Assembly (NCBI GenBank): GCA_903868125.1
Contig: CAIPUE010000032.1
Coordinates: forward strand, 103,873-167,872
Direction of reading: 5' to 3'
From: an uncultured bacterium
GTDB lineage: Bacteria > Cyanobacteriota > Vampirovibrionia > Gastranaerophilales > Gastranaerophilaceae
Length of the DNA: 64,000 nucleotides
Under the pieces are notes generated by a model. That model did not search any database. It was not told the DNA's origin and worked only from the letters and a program-made list of their open reading frames with translations. This document shows, piece by piece, positions 43,949-53,181 of this stretch. The stretch's first letter is position 1. Each line of letters starts with the position of its first letter. The position numbers were made by a program, and so were the translations under genes.

Positions 43949-44983
43949 TTAATAAATTTTAATTATCTTACGAACTTCTTTTAATGTGTTTTGAGCTTCT
44001 GTACGTGCTTTGTTGGTGCCTGCTTCAATAATCTGTTCAATTTCTTCAATATGATTTTCGTAATAATGTCTTTTTTCGCGAATAGGTGCCAATCTTTCGT
44101 TTATAACGGTTCCAAGCTGTCTTTTACAATCAGCGCAACCACGTTCGCCTTTTTTACATTCCGATTCTACAATTTTAATTGTGTCAGAATCGCCAAAAAT
44201 CTGCCAATATTTGAAAGCAACCTCACACTTGTCAGGATGACCCAAATCATCTCTACGAATTCGGCTCGGATCGGTTATCGCCTGCATAATTTTCTTTGCT
44301 GTCGTTTGTTCATCATCTGAAATCTTTATATCGTTATTAAGCGATTTTCCCATCTTGTTTCCGTCCAAGCCGCATAAAAGCGGAACTTGTGTGAGTTTTG
44401 GAACAGGTTCGTTGAAAAAATCTGTTCGATAAATATGATTAAATCTTCTCGCGATATCTCTTGTAATCTCTAAATGCGCAACTTGGTCTTTTCCAACGGG
44501 TACGATAGAGGCGTTAAAGGTCATTATATCGGCACTCATCAAAACAGGGTAGCCCATTAATCCGTAGCTGATTTGAGAATTTGTACCCTCTTTGGTTTTT
44601 AAAATTTTTGCCATATCTTTTAATGTAGGGTCACGTTCAACCCAATTTTGAGGTGTAACCATGCCTAAATATATGTTAAGCTCAGCCGTTTCAGGAATAA
44701 GCGATTGAACATAGATTGTCGAACGATTAGGGTCAATTCCGCAAGCAACCCAATCCAAAACAACTTCCAAGGTATTTTGGCGTAAATCCTCCGTCTTGTC
44801 ATACTTTGTGGTTAATGCATGCCAATCTGCAACAAAAAAATAGCAATCATATTCGTTTTGCAACTTAACCCAGTTTTCGATTACCCCGAGGTAATGCCCT
44901 AAATGTAATTTCCCCGTAGGCCGCATCCCCGATACAATTTTCTTTTTATTCGTTTCAATATTGTCAGCCACAATCACTCCCAT
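43949..44983 (-). CDS. trpS: tryptophanyl-tRNA synthetase with [4Fe-4S]-type cysteines
   Basis: This 344-residue class I synthetase has HLGH (residues 27-30) and KMGKS, the family forms of HIGH and KMSKS, and MSADIMTFNASIVPVGKDQ for tryptophan binding. Four cysteines at residues 253, 276, 283 and 286 make C-x22-C-x6-C-x2-C, the pattern known to bind a [4Fe-4S] cluster near the anticodon site in Thermotoga TrpRS. The cluster is therefore probable here. Confidence 0.96.
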   Translation of the reverse strand: MGVIVADNIETNKKKIVSGMRPTGKLHLGHYLGVIENWVKLQNEYDCYFFVADWHALTTKYDKTEDLRQNTLEVVLDWVACGIDPNRSTIYVQSLIPETAELNIYLGMVTPQNWVERDPTLKDMAKILKTKEGTNSQISYGLMGYPVLMSADIMTFNASIVPVGKDQVAHLEITRDIARRFNHIYRTDFFNEPVPKLTQVPLLCGLDGNKMGKSLNNDIKISDDEQTTAKKIMQAITDPSRIRRDDLGHPDKCEVAFKYWQIFGDSDTIKIVESECKKGERGCADCKRQLGTVINERLAPIREKRHYYENHIEEIEQIIEAGTNKARTEAQNTLKEVRKIIKIY

Positions 44984-45034
44984 TTTTATTTATATGCTCT
45001 GCATGAAAATTTTAACATGAAAATTCAAAAAGAG

Positions 45035-45955
45035 TTATTTGGCAGCATTTTTCGGAAGAACCGCATTTGCGTATAGTTCTAGACCATTTGTAAAATCAAG
45101 GACTTTTTCTAAACACCAATCCACGTTCCAGTGACTTCCAATTTCTGAAAGATATAATTGCGCCATGGGATTTTGCCTTGCAAGTTCAATTGAATTTTGA
45201 CATGGAGCAATTTCATCAGTTTTTGAATGCAAAATTAAAATCGGACATTTAATATCTTTTATTTTATTTATATTGTCGAATTTCTGGATAAAATGTATAC
45301 TTTCTATATGTTTTTTTATAAAAAGGGCGACTATGTTTAAATTTAGCTTTCGACAATAAAAGTTATACACATCTATTGCAGCCGATTTTATTTCTTTGAT
45401 TGGCGATTGTAAAATTATTCCCATAACATTATTATGAATAGCTGTCTCAATAGCAACACCTGTTCCAAGCGAATGTCCCCATAGAATTATTTTATCTTCA
45501 TCAACACCCAGTTTTTTAAGTTGTGTAATCGCGGATTGAGCATCGGTATAAATACCTTTTTCACAAGCTTTTCCACCACTTTTGTAATGTCCGCGATAAG
45601 AGAGCATAAATAATCCAAATCCTTTTTCCATGCAATAAAGCGCGACATCCTGATGGCTTAAAATAGATTCGGCTTGTCCGTGAAAATGCAACATAACCGG
45701 CATATTCTTTTTAGGTTTTATAAACCATGCATAAAGCTTAATCCCATTTGAATTAATAAATCGTTGAGGTTTAATTTTTTTTAACAACCCTCTTTTTATT
45801 CTTTTTGCCCTAAGTTTTGATGGTTGAAAAATCAAATAATTTTCAATATTTTCTCTGATTTTAGCAAAACCACTACCATCCCTTTCAAGCAAGGGATAGA
45901 TAGACAGTAAAATTAATTTTTTCAGAATAAAAAAATAAAAAAATAACTTTCGCAC
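45035..45955 (-). CDS. alpha/beta hydrolase (serine hydrolase), membrane-associated
   Basis: This 306-residue protein has an N-terminal hydrophobic segment (FFYFFILKKLILLSIYPLL) and the alpha/beta-hydrolase fold: oxyanion region LHFHGQAES, nucleophile elbow LWGHSLGTG, Asp in LHSKTDEIAP and His in EIGSHWN. It resembles BEM46/ABHD13-like hydrolases. Substrate unknown (esters or peptides). It follows trpS on the minus strand. Confidence 0.82.
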   Translation of the reverse strand: MRKLFFYFFILKKLILLSIYPLLERDGSGFAKIRENIENYLIFQPSKLRAKRIKRGLLKKIKPQRFINSNGIKLYAWFIKPKKNMPVMLHFHGQAESILSHQDVALYCMEKGFGLFMLSYRGHYKSGGKACEKGIYTDAQSAITQLKKLGVDEDKIILWGHSLGTGVAIETAIHNNVMGIILQSPIKEIKSAAIDVYNFYCRKLNLNIVALFIKKHIESIHFIQKFDNINKIKDIKCPILILHSKTDEIAPCQNSIELARQNPMAQLYLSEIGSHWNVDWCLEKVLDFTNGLELYANAVLPKNAAK

Positions 45956-46005
45956 CTATGCATTATAACATATTTTTTGTGAAATGATATCCCCCACTTG
46001 ATTTT

Positions 46006-47379
46006 CTAATTGCTTAAATATTTCTCAATTCCCTTGACAATTGCTTTAGCGCAATTTGACTGAAAATCGTTATCAAGCAAAAGTGCGTAATCATCAGGAT
46101 TAATAATATACGCTACTTCAATCAAAACACTTACATTTGAAGTCGAACGAACAAGCGCCAAGCTTCCCTGTCTTACTTTATCGTTTTGAGTATTGAGTTG
46201 TGTCGTCATCTCATTTAAAATGTTCTCCGCCAAATATTTTGCCTGATTGTGATAATAATAAACGCTTGTCCCCCTGTTTTTATTAGGGTCTGCGCCATCA
46301 GGTAAAGCATTTGCATGTAGGCTTATAAGTATTGCGGCATCTTTATCCCTTGCAAGCTTAATCCTGTCAGCAAGCGAAATGTCGATATCATCTTCTCTTG
46401 TCATCACAACCCTTGCACCACTTTTTTTAAGCTCCTCTTGAAGTTTTTTTGCAATCGTAAGATTAATATCTTTTTCTTTGTCTCCGCAACAACCTATCGC
46501 TCCGAACTCAGAACCTCCATGCCCTGCATCTACTGCGATTATTATATCAGTGAGCGGTTTTTCCGCATTGAGTTGTTGAGGTTTACGGATTTTTAAAAAG
46601 AATTTAGTCCCCTCATAATAAGCCTCGTAACCCATCAGTTTTTGAATCGGGAAATTTAGAGTTAACGTATTGTCTTCAACATTAAATTTCTTATCCGCTT
46701 TTATATTGAAAAGTTGTAGAGTTAAGCCGTTTTCTTCCTTGACAACAAAAGGGACTTTCTTTAGCAAATCAATTTCGTAAAGGCAAAAATCTTTTTTTTC
46801 GTGTATGTTGAAATCCATAATTGTTGCGGGCAGTAAGTCGATTTCTTCCGGTTTTTTTTGTTCTACATTCGATTTTGCAACCCAACCGTTTAATTTCGAA
46901 TTAAGATAAACCCTGTAAAAACTTCCATTTTCGCCGTTTATTAAAAGTTGTATATCTTTCGACAAATGCGACATTCGATTAATCCCACCATCTACGGGCG
47001 TCATTCTAAGTGGTGCATTATCTGTCATTACGAAAAAATTGTTCATTATTGGATATTTAATTAAACTTGAGGAAATTGGACTTGAAATCGTAGGTTTCGG
47101 GCGTTCAATCGTAAAATTTATCGTTTTTTCACCTGAACTAATAACAAAATTGTTAATCCCAATACTCAAAGGCACAACTTGGGCAAATGCACCCGAGAGA
47201 GAAAGTTTCACCTCTGTATCATTAATTTTTAGAATATCATTCGGATTTGTTGAGCCGATAAAAAATGTCGAATTGGCGCTAATTTTAACAGGATTAGTCT
47301 TAGGATAAACAATCTCAAGTGCCTCACCTTTTAAGGGAAACGCAAAAAACACAAAAATCAATAATAAAGATTTTTTCAT
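46006..47379 (-). CDS. N-acetylmuramoyl-L-alanine amidase, secreted
   Basis: This 457-residue protein has a signal peptide (MKKSLLLIFVFFAFPLKGEA), an SH3-like module (MTDNAPLRMTPVDGG to LNGWVAKSNVE) and a C-terminal Amidase_3 domain: AVDAGHGGSEFGA, the Glu region NLTIAKKLQEEL, ISLHANALPDG and VLIEVAYIINP, which supply zinc ligands and the catalytic Glu. It cleaves the bond between MurNAc and L-Ala in peptidoglycan during cell separation or recycling. Confidence 0.92.
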   Translation of the reverse strand: MKKSLLLIFVFFAFPLKGEALEIVYPKTNPVKISANSTFFIGSTNPNDILKINDTEVKLSLSGAFAQVVPLSIGINNFVISSGEKTINFTIERPKPTISSPISSSLIKYPIMNNFFVMTDNAPLRMTPVDGGINRMSHLSKDIQLLINGENGSFYRVYLNSKLNGWVAKSNVEQKKPEEIDLLPATIMDFNIHEKKDFCLYEIDLLKKVPFVVKEENGLTLQLFNIKADKKFNVEDNTLTLNFPIQKLMGYEAYYEGTKFFLKIRKPQQLNAEKPLTDIIIAVDAGHGGSEFGAIGCCGDKEKDINLTIAKKLQEELKKSGARVVMTREDDIDISLADRIKLARDKDAAILISLHANALPDGADPNKNRGTSVYYYHNQAKYLAENILNEMTTQLNTQNDKVRQGSLALVRSTSNVSVLIEVAYIINPDDYALLLDNDFQSNCAKAIVKGIEKYLSN

Positions 47380-47398
47380 AAAATAATTTTATCATAAA

Positions 47399-47424
47399 AA
47401 ATGATGGGACGAAGCCCATCATTT
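47399..47424. terminator. hairpin terminator after the DUF378 gene
   Basis: AAATGATGGGACGAAGCCCATCATTT forms a perfect 10-bp stem, flanked by A-runs and T-runs. It sits just after the small membrane gene on the minus strand. Confidence 0.8.
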
Positions 47425-47430
47425 AAAAAT

Positions 47431-47619
47431 CTATGAACGAAATGTTATTACAGAAACAATCCCGCTTAGACCTACAAGTGAGTAAATAACTCTAGTTAAA
47501 TAAGTCATTTCTCCAAACAATGTTGCCACAAGGTCAAAGTCAAACACACCGATTAAACCCCAATTTAATGCACCGATTATCACCAAAACGTACGTAATGA
47601 TCTTTATATATTTAAACAT
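47431..47619 (-). CDS. DUF378 small membrane protein
   Basis: This 62-residue protein has two hydrophobic segments around the typical ALNWGLIGVFDFDLVATLFG block of DUF378. Function unknown. GGAG before the ATG. The terminator at 47399-47424 follows. Confidence 0.88.
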   Translation of the reverse strand: MFKYIKIITYVLVIIGALNWGLIGVFDFDLVATLFGEMTYLTRVIYSLVGLSGIVSVITFRS

Positions 47620-47753
47620 AATATTTCTCCTTTTTTACCTCTCTGATTATTTCCGAATTACTATCTTTTTACATCGCAAAAAAGAAGTAATCTGAAAGTA
47701 TAATAAATAATTAATTTTTGGTATTATGTTTAGGTACAAAGGAAAAAATCATC

Positions 47754-48464
47754 TTGCCAAATAAATTTCGTTTATTAATTTTTCTATTATATTGTTGCTT
47801 GAACATCGCTCCGAGTTACGCTCAACAGACAGTTTTTAATGTCCCTAGTGCAGATGTTACGGAAAAAGGGCATATATTTTTACAACAAGAAGGTCAGTTT
47901 TGTAACTGGGATACTAATGATTTTTTTAGCGGAACCTCGTTTTTTGATGTCGGAATCGGTCATAACACTGAAGTCGGCGCGACTTTATTTAACGTAGGTG
48001 CTCCTGCGACACAAAATATCTCCTTAGCAGTCGGATTTAAATCCGCCATGCCAATCCCCGGATTAAAAGAAAAATTTCCCGAAAGAGAATTTAAATTCAC
48101 AGTTGGCAGCAATATTTTATTAGGACTCGAAGGAAATGGCGTAGGAAACTGGACTTATGCACATTTGAGCGGACGCGTTCCAAAACTTAACACAAGACTT
48201 ACAGCGGGTATGAGTTACGGAACAAAACAGATTTTTGGTCAGGAAACAACTGCATTTATCGCAGCCGTTGAGCAGCCGATTACTAAAAAAATAAATTTAA
48301 TAGGTGATTGGTATTCAGGAAACGAGCACTGGGCAGGTTATTTAATCGTTGGAGCAAGTTATGCGCTACCAAAGAAGACAACTATCTACGCAGGTTACCA
48401 AATTCCTAACGGCCCACAAGTGGGTGCTCCGGGGTTTGTTGTTGAAGTCGCTAAAATATTTTGA
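47754..48464 (+). CDS. outer-membrane beta-barrel-like protein
   Basis: This 236-residue protein has a signal peptide (PNKFRLLIFLLYCCLNIAPSYAQQ) and a sequence of alternating aromatic/Gly strands (GHNTEVGATLFN, FKFTVGSNILLGLEG, LTAGMSYGTKQIFG), ending in Phe, as outer-membrane barrels do. Cargo or function unknown. The start is a TTG at 47754 with AAAGGA upstream; the extension to 47718 would spoil the signal peptide. Confidence 0.7.
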   Translation: MPNKFRLLIFLLYCCLNIAPSYAQQTVFNVPSADVTEKGHIFLQQEGQFCNWDTNDFFSGTSFFDVGIGHNTEVGATLFNVGAPATQNISLAVGFKSAMPIPGLKEKFPEREFKFTVGSNILLGLEGNGVGNWTYAHLSGRVPKLNTRLTAGMSYGTKQIFGQETTAFIAAVEQPITKKINLIGDWYSGNEHWAGYLIVGASYALPKKTTIYAGYQIPNGPQVGAPGFVVEVAKIF

Positions 48465-48493
48465 GACTAATTCACATTCGTTAATGAATTACT

Positions 48494-49741
48494 TCACAAT
48501 TCCTTATGCGTAAAATGTTTTTTCCCATCGGCATAGTCTTTTACGATTTGTCCGCTTCCATAGAGTTTATATTTATAAATAGTAAGTCCATCAAGTCCAA
48601 CCGGACCTCTTGCATGGGTTTTATTAGTCGAAATCCCTACTTCTGCCCCAAATCCGTAGCGATACCCATCAGAAAAACGTGTTGATACATTGTGATAAAC
48701 GCCCGCTGAATCAATTTCATTAAGAAATTTCTCCGTATTTGCAACATTATCTGTAATTATTGCATCAGTATGCCCTGAGCCATATTTATTTATGTGTTCG
48801 ATTGCTTCATTAATACCCTCAATTGATTTGTACGCCAAAATTTTATCGGAATATTCGAACGCCCAACTTTCAGGAGTATCAATCATTTTAATTCCTGCAT
48901 TTTTTAACGATTCAATTAATTCATTTGAATACTTGAAGTTTTTATGGATTAAAAGAGTTTCAACTGCGTTGCAGGCACTCGGGTACTGTGTTTTTGAATC
49001 GATTACAATCTCGGTTGCCATTTTTAAATTAGCAGTTTCATCAATAAAAATATGGCAAATTCCGTCTGCATGACCTAATACGGGGATTTTTGTGTTTTCT
49101 TTTATAAATTTCACAAGAGAATTGCCCCCGCGTGGGATTATCAAGTCGATATAATCGCTCATTTCAAGCATTTTAGCCACATCTTCGTGGGAAAACACCT
49201 GATTAATTGAATATTTAGGATATTCATTTATATTATTTAAAGCTTCTTCAATAGTCTCAAAAATGGCCTTATTTGTGTTTATTGCTTCTTTTCCGCCTTT
49301 TAAAATGACTGCATTGGATGATTTTATCGCCAATGCCGAAACTTGGGTTATAACATCAGGTCTTGCCTCAAATATAATCCCCAAAACACCTATAGGACAA
49401 GAAATTTTATATAAATTCAATCCGTTATCCAATTCACGTGCCAACAAGCATTTGTTTATCGGGTCATCAAGTTTTATTAAATCCTTTACACCAGCAATCA
49501 TAGCGTTCATTTTATTTTCATCAAGCTTTAGACGATTAAAAACGGCTTGTGAAAGTTCCCCTGTATCAACCAATTTTTGTCCGTTTGCCAAATCTTGGGC
49601 ATTGGCTTCCATTATTTTCTGTCGATTTTTTTCGATTGAATCCGCGACTGCCTCAAGTGCCAAATTCTTTGTTTCAGAAGATAAATTCGCCAACTTTAAC
49701 GATGCTTTTTTTGCGTTTTTGATTATGTCTAAAAAATCCAT
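48494..49741 (-). CDS. proA: gamma-glutamyl phosphate reductase
   Basis: This 415-residue aldehyde-dehydrogenase-fold enzyme reduces gamma-glutamyl phosphate to glutamate semialdehyde. It has GVLGIIFEARPDVITQ, AVILKGGKEAINTN, IPRGGNSLVKF, the catalytic-Cys region QYPSACNAVETLL and RGPVGLDGL. The ATG at 49741 is preferred; GAGG lies upstream. Together with proB it gives most of proline synthesis; proC is not in the window. Confidence 0.96.
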   Translation of the reverse strand: MDFLDIIKNAKKASLKLANLSSETKNLALEAVADSIEKNRQKIMEANAQDLANGQKLVDTGELSQAVFNRLKLDENKMNAMIAGVKDLIKLDDPINKCLLARELDNGLNLYKISCPIGVLGIIFEARPDVITQVSALAIKSSNAVILKGGKEAINTNKAIFETIEEALNNINEYPKYSINQVFSHEDVAKMLEMSDYIDLIIPRGGNSLVKFIKENTKIPVLGHADGICHIFIDETANLKMATEIVIDSKTQYPSACNAVETLLIHKNFKYSNELIESLKNAGIKMIDTPESWAFEYSDKILAYKSIEGINEAIEHINKYGSGHTDAIITDNVANTEKFLNEIDSAGVYHNVSTRFSDGYRYGFGAEVGISTNKTHARGPVGLDGLTIYKYKLYGSGQIVKDYADGKKHFTHKEL

Positions 49742-49855
49742 ATCCACATTGCCTCACTTTTGTATCCATTATATTTAAAATAAAGCGAGATTGCAACAGA
49801 AAATAACTTTTTATAGCGGCAGGAGCTATCCCACCCAAGCAAACAGTTTATAAGA

Positions 49856-50029
49856 TTAACCAACCCTACGCATCAGGTCGGAAAGCTTTACGTCTTTTGT
49901 TCTGATTGAAATATCTTTGCGAATCGGTTTAATCTTTTCGTCTTGTTTAAATTGGGTTAAACCAACCTTGATATTATCATCTTTTTTTATCATAAGGATT
50001 TCTTGTAGAAAGTTAATCATTTTATCCAT
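49856..50029 (-). CDS. small protein of unknown function upstream of proA
   Basis: This 57-residue protein starts MDKMINFLQEILMIKKDD at the ATG (50029) with AAGGAG 6 nt upstream. It ends KLSDLMRRVG. Its middle is basic and disordered-looking, with an amphipathic N-terminal helix. Unrecognised. The good ribosome site supports translation. Confidence 0.6.
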   Translation of the reverse strand: MDKMINFLQEILMIKKDDNIKVGLTQFKQDEKIKPIRKDISIRTKDVKLSDLMRRVG

Positions 50030-50153
50030 AAATATCTCCTTGTTCAAGTATAACTGAAATTTTATCTTTATTATCCTACATTAAAACTATTTTTCTTAAA
50101 GTTTTCATCCCTATTTATGATATATTTATGTTAGAAAAAAAGAGGATGAAAAT

Positions 50154-50873
50154 TTGAATGATACTTTAGATACTACTTTTGAGACAGATTTTAATACCGC
50201 GATGAAAATGAGCGAGAATGAGTACGATTATCAAGCACTTATCCAATTTCTGAGTTCGGACAAAATAGTAGAAAAACAAATTGCAACACTAAAATTAACT
50301 GAAATAAAATCAAAAGAAGATGCTCAACTTTTAGCTTCAAACTTGATTGGTCAGGATGGGAAAATCCGAGAAGTTGTAGCATTTAAAATCAACGAATTAG
50401 CCCAAAACTATCCATATTGGACTTTTTTTAATGATGAAAAAATTTTTGACATCCTAATTCAAGGGATTATGGATATTAATGGGAATGTTTGCAGGCAAAT
50501 TGTCGGAAGTAAATTGATTAAAAATACGGAATTTGGAACATATCTTTGCAATAAACTGCCCGAAAAAATTAGGGGGATTCTGGAAGAGATTGAAAAAATC
50601 GATTTACAAAGCAAGCAATACGTAATAAGTAAGCGAAATTTTCAGTTATATTGGTGTTTGGAGGCATTGTTTAATATTGTTAACAGCATAGATTTTGAGA
50701 TTATTAAAGATATACTTTTAGAAACAGGCGAATTTTACGATTATACGATACGGGAAAAAACGGCGAAAATATTAAACAAAATTGATAACCCAGAGCTTGC
50801 GGGGCTTAAAGAAAAATTAAAAAACGATAATAATTATTACGTGAGGATTTGGCTGCACAGAGGTATGAAGTAA
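50154..50873 (+). CDS. HEAT-repeat-like helical protein
   Basis: This 239-residue protein is all helical, with repeats such as IVEKQIATLKLTEIKSKEDAQ and KIREVVAFKINELAQNY, and YVRIWLHRGMK at the end, resembling HEAT-type scaffolds. Function unknown. The start is a TTG at 50154 with GAGGA about 8 nt upstream. Confidence 0.65.
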   Translation: MNDTLDTTFETDFNTAMKMSENEYDYQALIQFLSSDKIVEKQIATLKLTEIKSKEDAQLLASNLIGQDGKIREVVAFKINELAQNYPYWTFFNDEKIFDILIQGIMDINGNVCRQIVGSKLIKNTEFGTYLCNKLPEKIRGILEEIEKIDLQSKQYVISKRNFQLYWCLEALFNIVNSIDFEIIKDILLETGEFYDYTIREKTAKILNKIDNPELAGLKEKLKNDNNYYVRIWLHRGMK

Positions 50874-50875
50874 TG

Positions 50876-51057
50876 GCTTGATAGTTAAATACTATCCGTT
50901 GAGCTCTATTATATGATATAATCAAATATGACAATAAGCGTTCGTAGCTCACCAAAGCGTGTTTAAGCGTAGGCTTAAACCGCTTGATAGTTAAATACTA
51001 TCCGTTGAGCTCTATTATATGATATAATCAAATATGACAATAAGCGTTCGTAGCTCA
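50876..51057. repeat. direct duplication of the tRNA-Arg promoter and tRNA 5' end
   Basis: A 76-bp segment at 50876-50951 recurs identically at 50982-51057 (offset 106). Both copies hold the promoter (TGATATAAT) and the first 14 nt of tRNA-Arg; the left copy breaks off there. The 30-bp spacer includes a perfect palindrome, GTTTAAGC-GTAG-GCTTAAAC (50961-50980). Confidence 0.85.
51020..51028 (+). promoter_or_regulatory. extended -10 of tRNA-Arg inside an inverted repeat
   Basis: TGATATAAT is a TG-n-TATAAT extended -10, 15 nt before the tRNA. No -35 is needed or seen. CTATCCGTTGAGCT (50998-51011), upstream, is the exact complement of AGCTCAACGGATAG in the tRNA (51052-51065). Confidence 0.65.
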
Positions 51058-51116
51058 ACGGATAGAGCGTCGGCCTCCGAAGCCGAAGGTTGGGGGTTCG
51101 ATTCCCCCCGAGCGTA
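51044..51116 (+). tRNA. tRNA-Arg (anticodon CCG)
   Basis: The 73-nt gene begins GCGTTCGTAGCTCAACGGAT, has the anticodon loop CTCCGAA (anticodon CCG, reading CGG) and the T arm GGGGGTTCGATTCCCCC. The acceptor stem closes with CGAGCGT, including a G-U at position 1-72. CCA is not encoded. Confidence 0.93.
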
Positions 51117-51247
51117 TTTTTATAATCATAACCATGATAATTAATATTAACTAAGTATTCCACTTTGTAAAAAAAAATCGTATAATATTTACATAATGTT
51201 ATGTTTGTTCATAAAATAGTTGCAGTAGTATTCAAAGAGAGTGCAAA

Positions 51248-51886
51248 TTGGCTGATAATTACGAAAATTTTGATAATCTGGAAACATCTTTCCGTAAATC
51301 CTCTGTTATTCAAGAGAGGGTTAACTTGGTATCCACGCACATGTACAAGCAGTTTTTGGATTACCAGCATGCGAATATGAACACCAACGAAACTTTTTTA
51401 CGGATGATTGACGACTTGCAAGCAGTTGTTGAAACGCTTAAACAATCTTTTTCTTCGCGAGGGATTACGACCCAAAATATTTATTTAGAAGTTGATGCTC
51501 AAAAAACAGTCGCTATTGTCAATATTCTTTGGCATAAAATAAGCTTTACTACCCGTTGTAACTACCAACCACAGGCGTTTTTCAGAGAAAATGACGCTCC
51601 GTTGTTTTCTTGTAGGATTATGGCGATAAGAGGAAATTATCACGAATTAATGAAACCGCCGATTGATGATGAGATGGGAATTCTTTTGGATAGCGAAGTC
51701 GCATCTTTGTTCGTTCCGGCAGAAAAAATACAAAATACGGTGATAACGATAAGACATCTTGCTAACAGAGAATTTTATCTTAATCAAATGGACGCCCCAA
51801 GAGAATTTGTGCTCAAAGTCGTTGAAACAATCTGTGGAGGCGGGGTTTATCATGAGATGGGCACGAGAAAAAGTTTTAATATCTAA
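51248..51886 (+). CDS. conserved protein of unknown function
   Basis: This 212-residue protein begins at a TTG (51248) with a weak AGAG upstream. It has a helical N-terminal half (ETFLRMIDDLQAVVETLKQSF) and an alpha/beta rest with QKTVAIVNILWHKISF and FLLDS-type strands, ending YHEMGTRKSFNI. Unrecognised. No signal peptide. It converges on the 86-residue gene with 10 nt between them. Confidence 0.7.
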   Translation: MADNYENFDNLETSFRKSSVIQERVNLVSTHMYKQFLDYQHANMNTNETFLRMIDDLQAVVETLKQSFSSRGITTQNIYLEVDAQKTVAIVNILWHKISFTTRCNYQPQAFFRENDAPLFSCRIMAIRGNYHELMKPPIDDEMGILLDSEVASLFVPAEKIQNTVITIRHLANREFYLNQMDAPREFVLKVVETICGGGVYHEMGTRKSFNI

Positions 51887-51896
51887 TTAAAGTTTT

Positions 51897-52157
51897 TTAG
51901 TCCTTATTTACCGAGGGCAATTGTGAAGAAACCTCAGCGATAATTCTTGCAATATCAGCACCGCCGACCACTACTTCCAAAATCAATTGGCTGTTAATTA
52001 AAATAGTCTCGCGGTATTCCATTGTGTCAATATTGATTACATCAAATTCAACGAAGTCATAGCCGACATATTTAAGCTTGCCGTATTCTTCGGCTGTAGC
52101 CCATTTTAAAAACATATATTTACGTTCAAATTGTTTTAATTTTTGTACAAGTCTCAT
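51897..52157 (-). CDS. small beta-rich protein, possibly Sm-like
   Basis: This 86-residue protein is mostly short strands (VGYDFVEFDVINIDTMEYRETILINSQLILEV) with a C-terminal helix. The strand order and the IDTMEYRE turn are reminiscent of an Sm/Hfq fold, but signature residues are not clear, so this is only a structural guess. AGGA precedes the ATG. Confidence 0.6.
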   Translation of the reverse strand: MRLVQKLKQFERKYMFLKWATAEEYGKLKYVGYDFVEFDVINIDTMEYRETILINSQLILEVVVGGADIARIIAEVSSQLPSVNKD

Positions 52158-52293
52158 CTAAATTCCTATCCCTCTATGATATATAATAGCGAAAATTTAA
52201 ACAAAGTCAAATATTTTTGAAGAAATATAGCTAATCTCAACTTGCTCTGCATAACCGAACGATTAAAGACTGAAACAATGGAATGTAAAAAAG

Positions 52294-52321
52294 TAGACAA
52301 ATCCTTAAAAGAATATATAAT
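52294..52321 (+). promoter_or_regulatory. promoter giving a probably leaderless mRNA
   Basis: TAGACA (52294-52299), a 16-bp spacer and TATAAT (52316-52321) precede the ATG at 52328 by 6 nt. No ribosome site intervenes other than AGGA within those bases. Confidence 0.7.
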
Positions 52322-52327
52322 AGGATT

Positions 52328-53161
52328 ATGAGTAGATTTTTAAAATTATTTACAGTTTTATTATGTATATTTTTTGTAGCAAATATAACTTTTGCTGAGG
52401 AATATAAAGTCTTGGTTTTGCCTGATAATATTCAGTTTGATAGCACTAATTATCTTGTTTATCCTGATTCTTCGGTGATTTTTGCATCGGATACAATTAA
52501 CGAAATAAAAAACAGGGGACAAGTTCAAACTGTCAGCATGACCGAAGTGAGAGATACGCTAAGAAAAAATACGAAGTTAAGCATCTTAACAAAAAAAGCA
52601 TTAAAAGAATTCAAATATAATTATAATATTCCTTTTGTGGATTTTAAAGCCATTGCCAATTGCTTTGGTACCAATAAAGTTTTGGCAATAACAAGCCAAA
52701 CGGATATACAGAATTACTTTTTAAAACGGACTATATGGGACTTCCTCAATATTCCAGGTGCAAGCGTGATTGACCCTACTTATAAATTGTCTACTTATGT
52801 TGTTTTAATCGATGTTGATAAAGAACAGGTTTTATGGCAACAAACTTATTATAAAAATATAGGTGCAATGGAGAATAGAATGGTGGCGTTGAGCTTTGCA
52901 CCTGCCACCGAACAACTTGAAAAAATAAAATTTTATTCTACATATTTACTATCGCCAAGCATTGCCAGAACGATAGAGACAAAAATACTGCCTCCACTAT
53001 TACCTAAACAGAATGGAGAAGTTTTTGTAAATAATTATTCTACCAAAAAGGAAAGCGGTATAAATGCTTCATTAAAAGAAGACATTGAACTTACTACCAA
53101 ACCAATTATCCCCGTAAGAATGAAAACAAAAAGCTATGGTGCGATAATCAACGACCTTTGA
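52328..53161 (+). CDS. secreted protein of unknown function
   Basis: This 277-residue protein has a clear signal peptide (MSRFLKLFTVLLCIFFVANITFA) and a domain starting EEYKVLVLPDNIQFDS, with IKNRGQVQTVSMTEVR, ANCFGTNKVLAITSQTD, and YVVLIDVDKEQVLWQQ. The layout resembles periplasmic CsgG/TolB-N-like domains that gather at the envelope, but I am not sure. The C-terminus is disordered. Confidence 0.65.
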   Translation: MSRFLKLFTVLLCIFFVANITFAEEYKVLVLPDNIQFDSTNYLVYPDSSVIFASDTINEIKNRGQVQTVSMTEVRDTLRKNTKLSILTKKALKEFKYNYNIPFVDFKAIANCFGTNKVLAITSQTDIQNYFLKRTIWDFLNIPGASVIDPTYKLSTYVVLIDVDKEQVLWQQTYYKNIGAMENRMVALSFAPATEQLEKIKFYSTYLLSPSIARTIETKILPPLLPKQNGEVFVNNYSTKKESGINASLKEDIELTTKPIIPVRMKTKSYGAIINDL

Positions 53162-53181
53162 TGTAAATATGTTTCTTTTAT

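Noticed and set aside
50975..51163. 62-codon frame on the minus strand over tRNA-Arg
   Set aside because: It is the antisense of the tRNA; the NRTPNLRLRRPTLYPLSYE-like peptide is a well-known artefact of tRNA genes.
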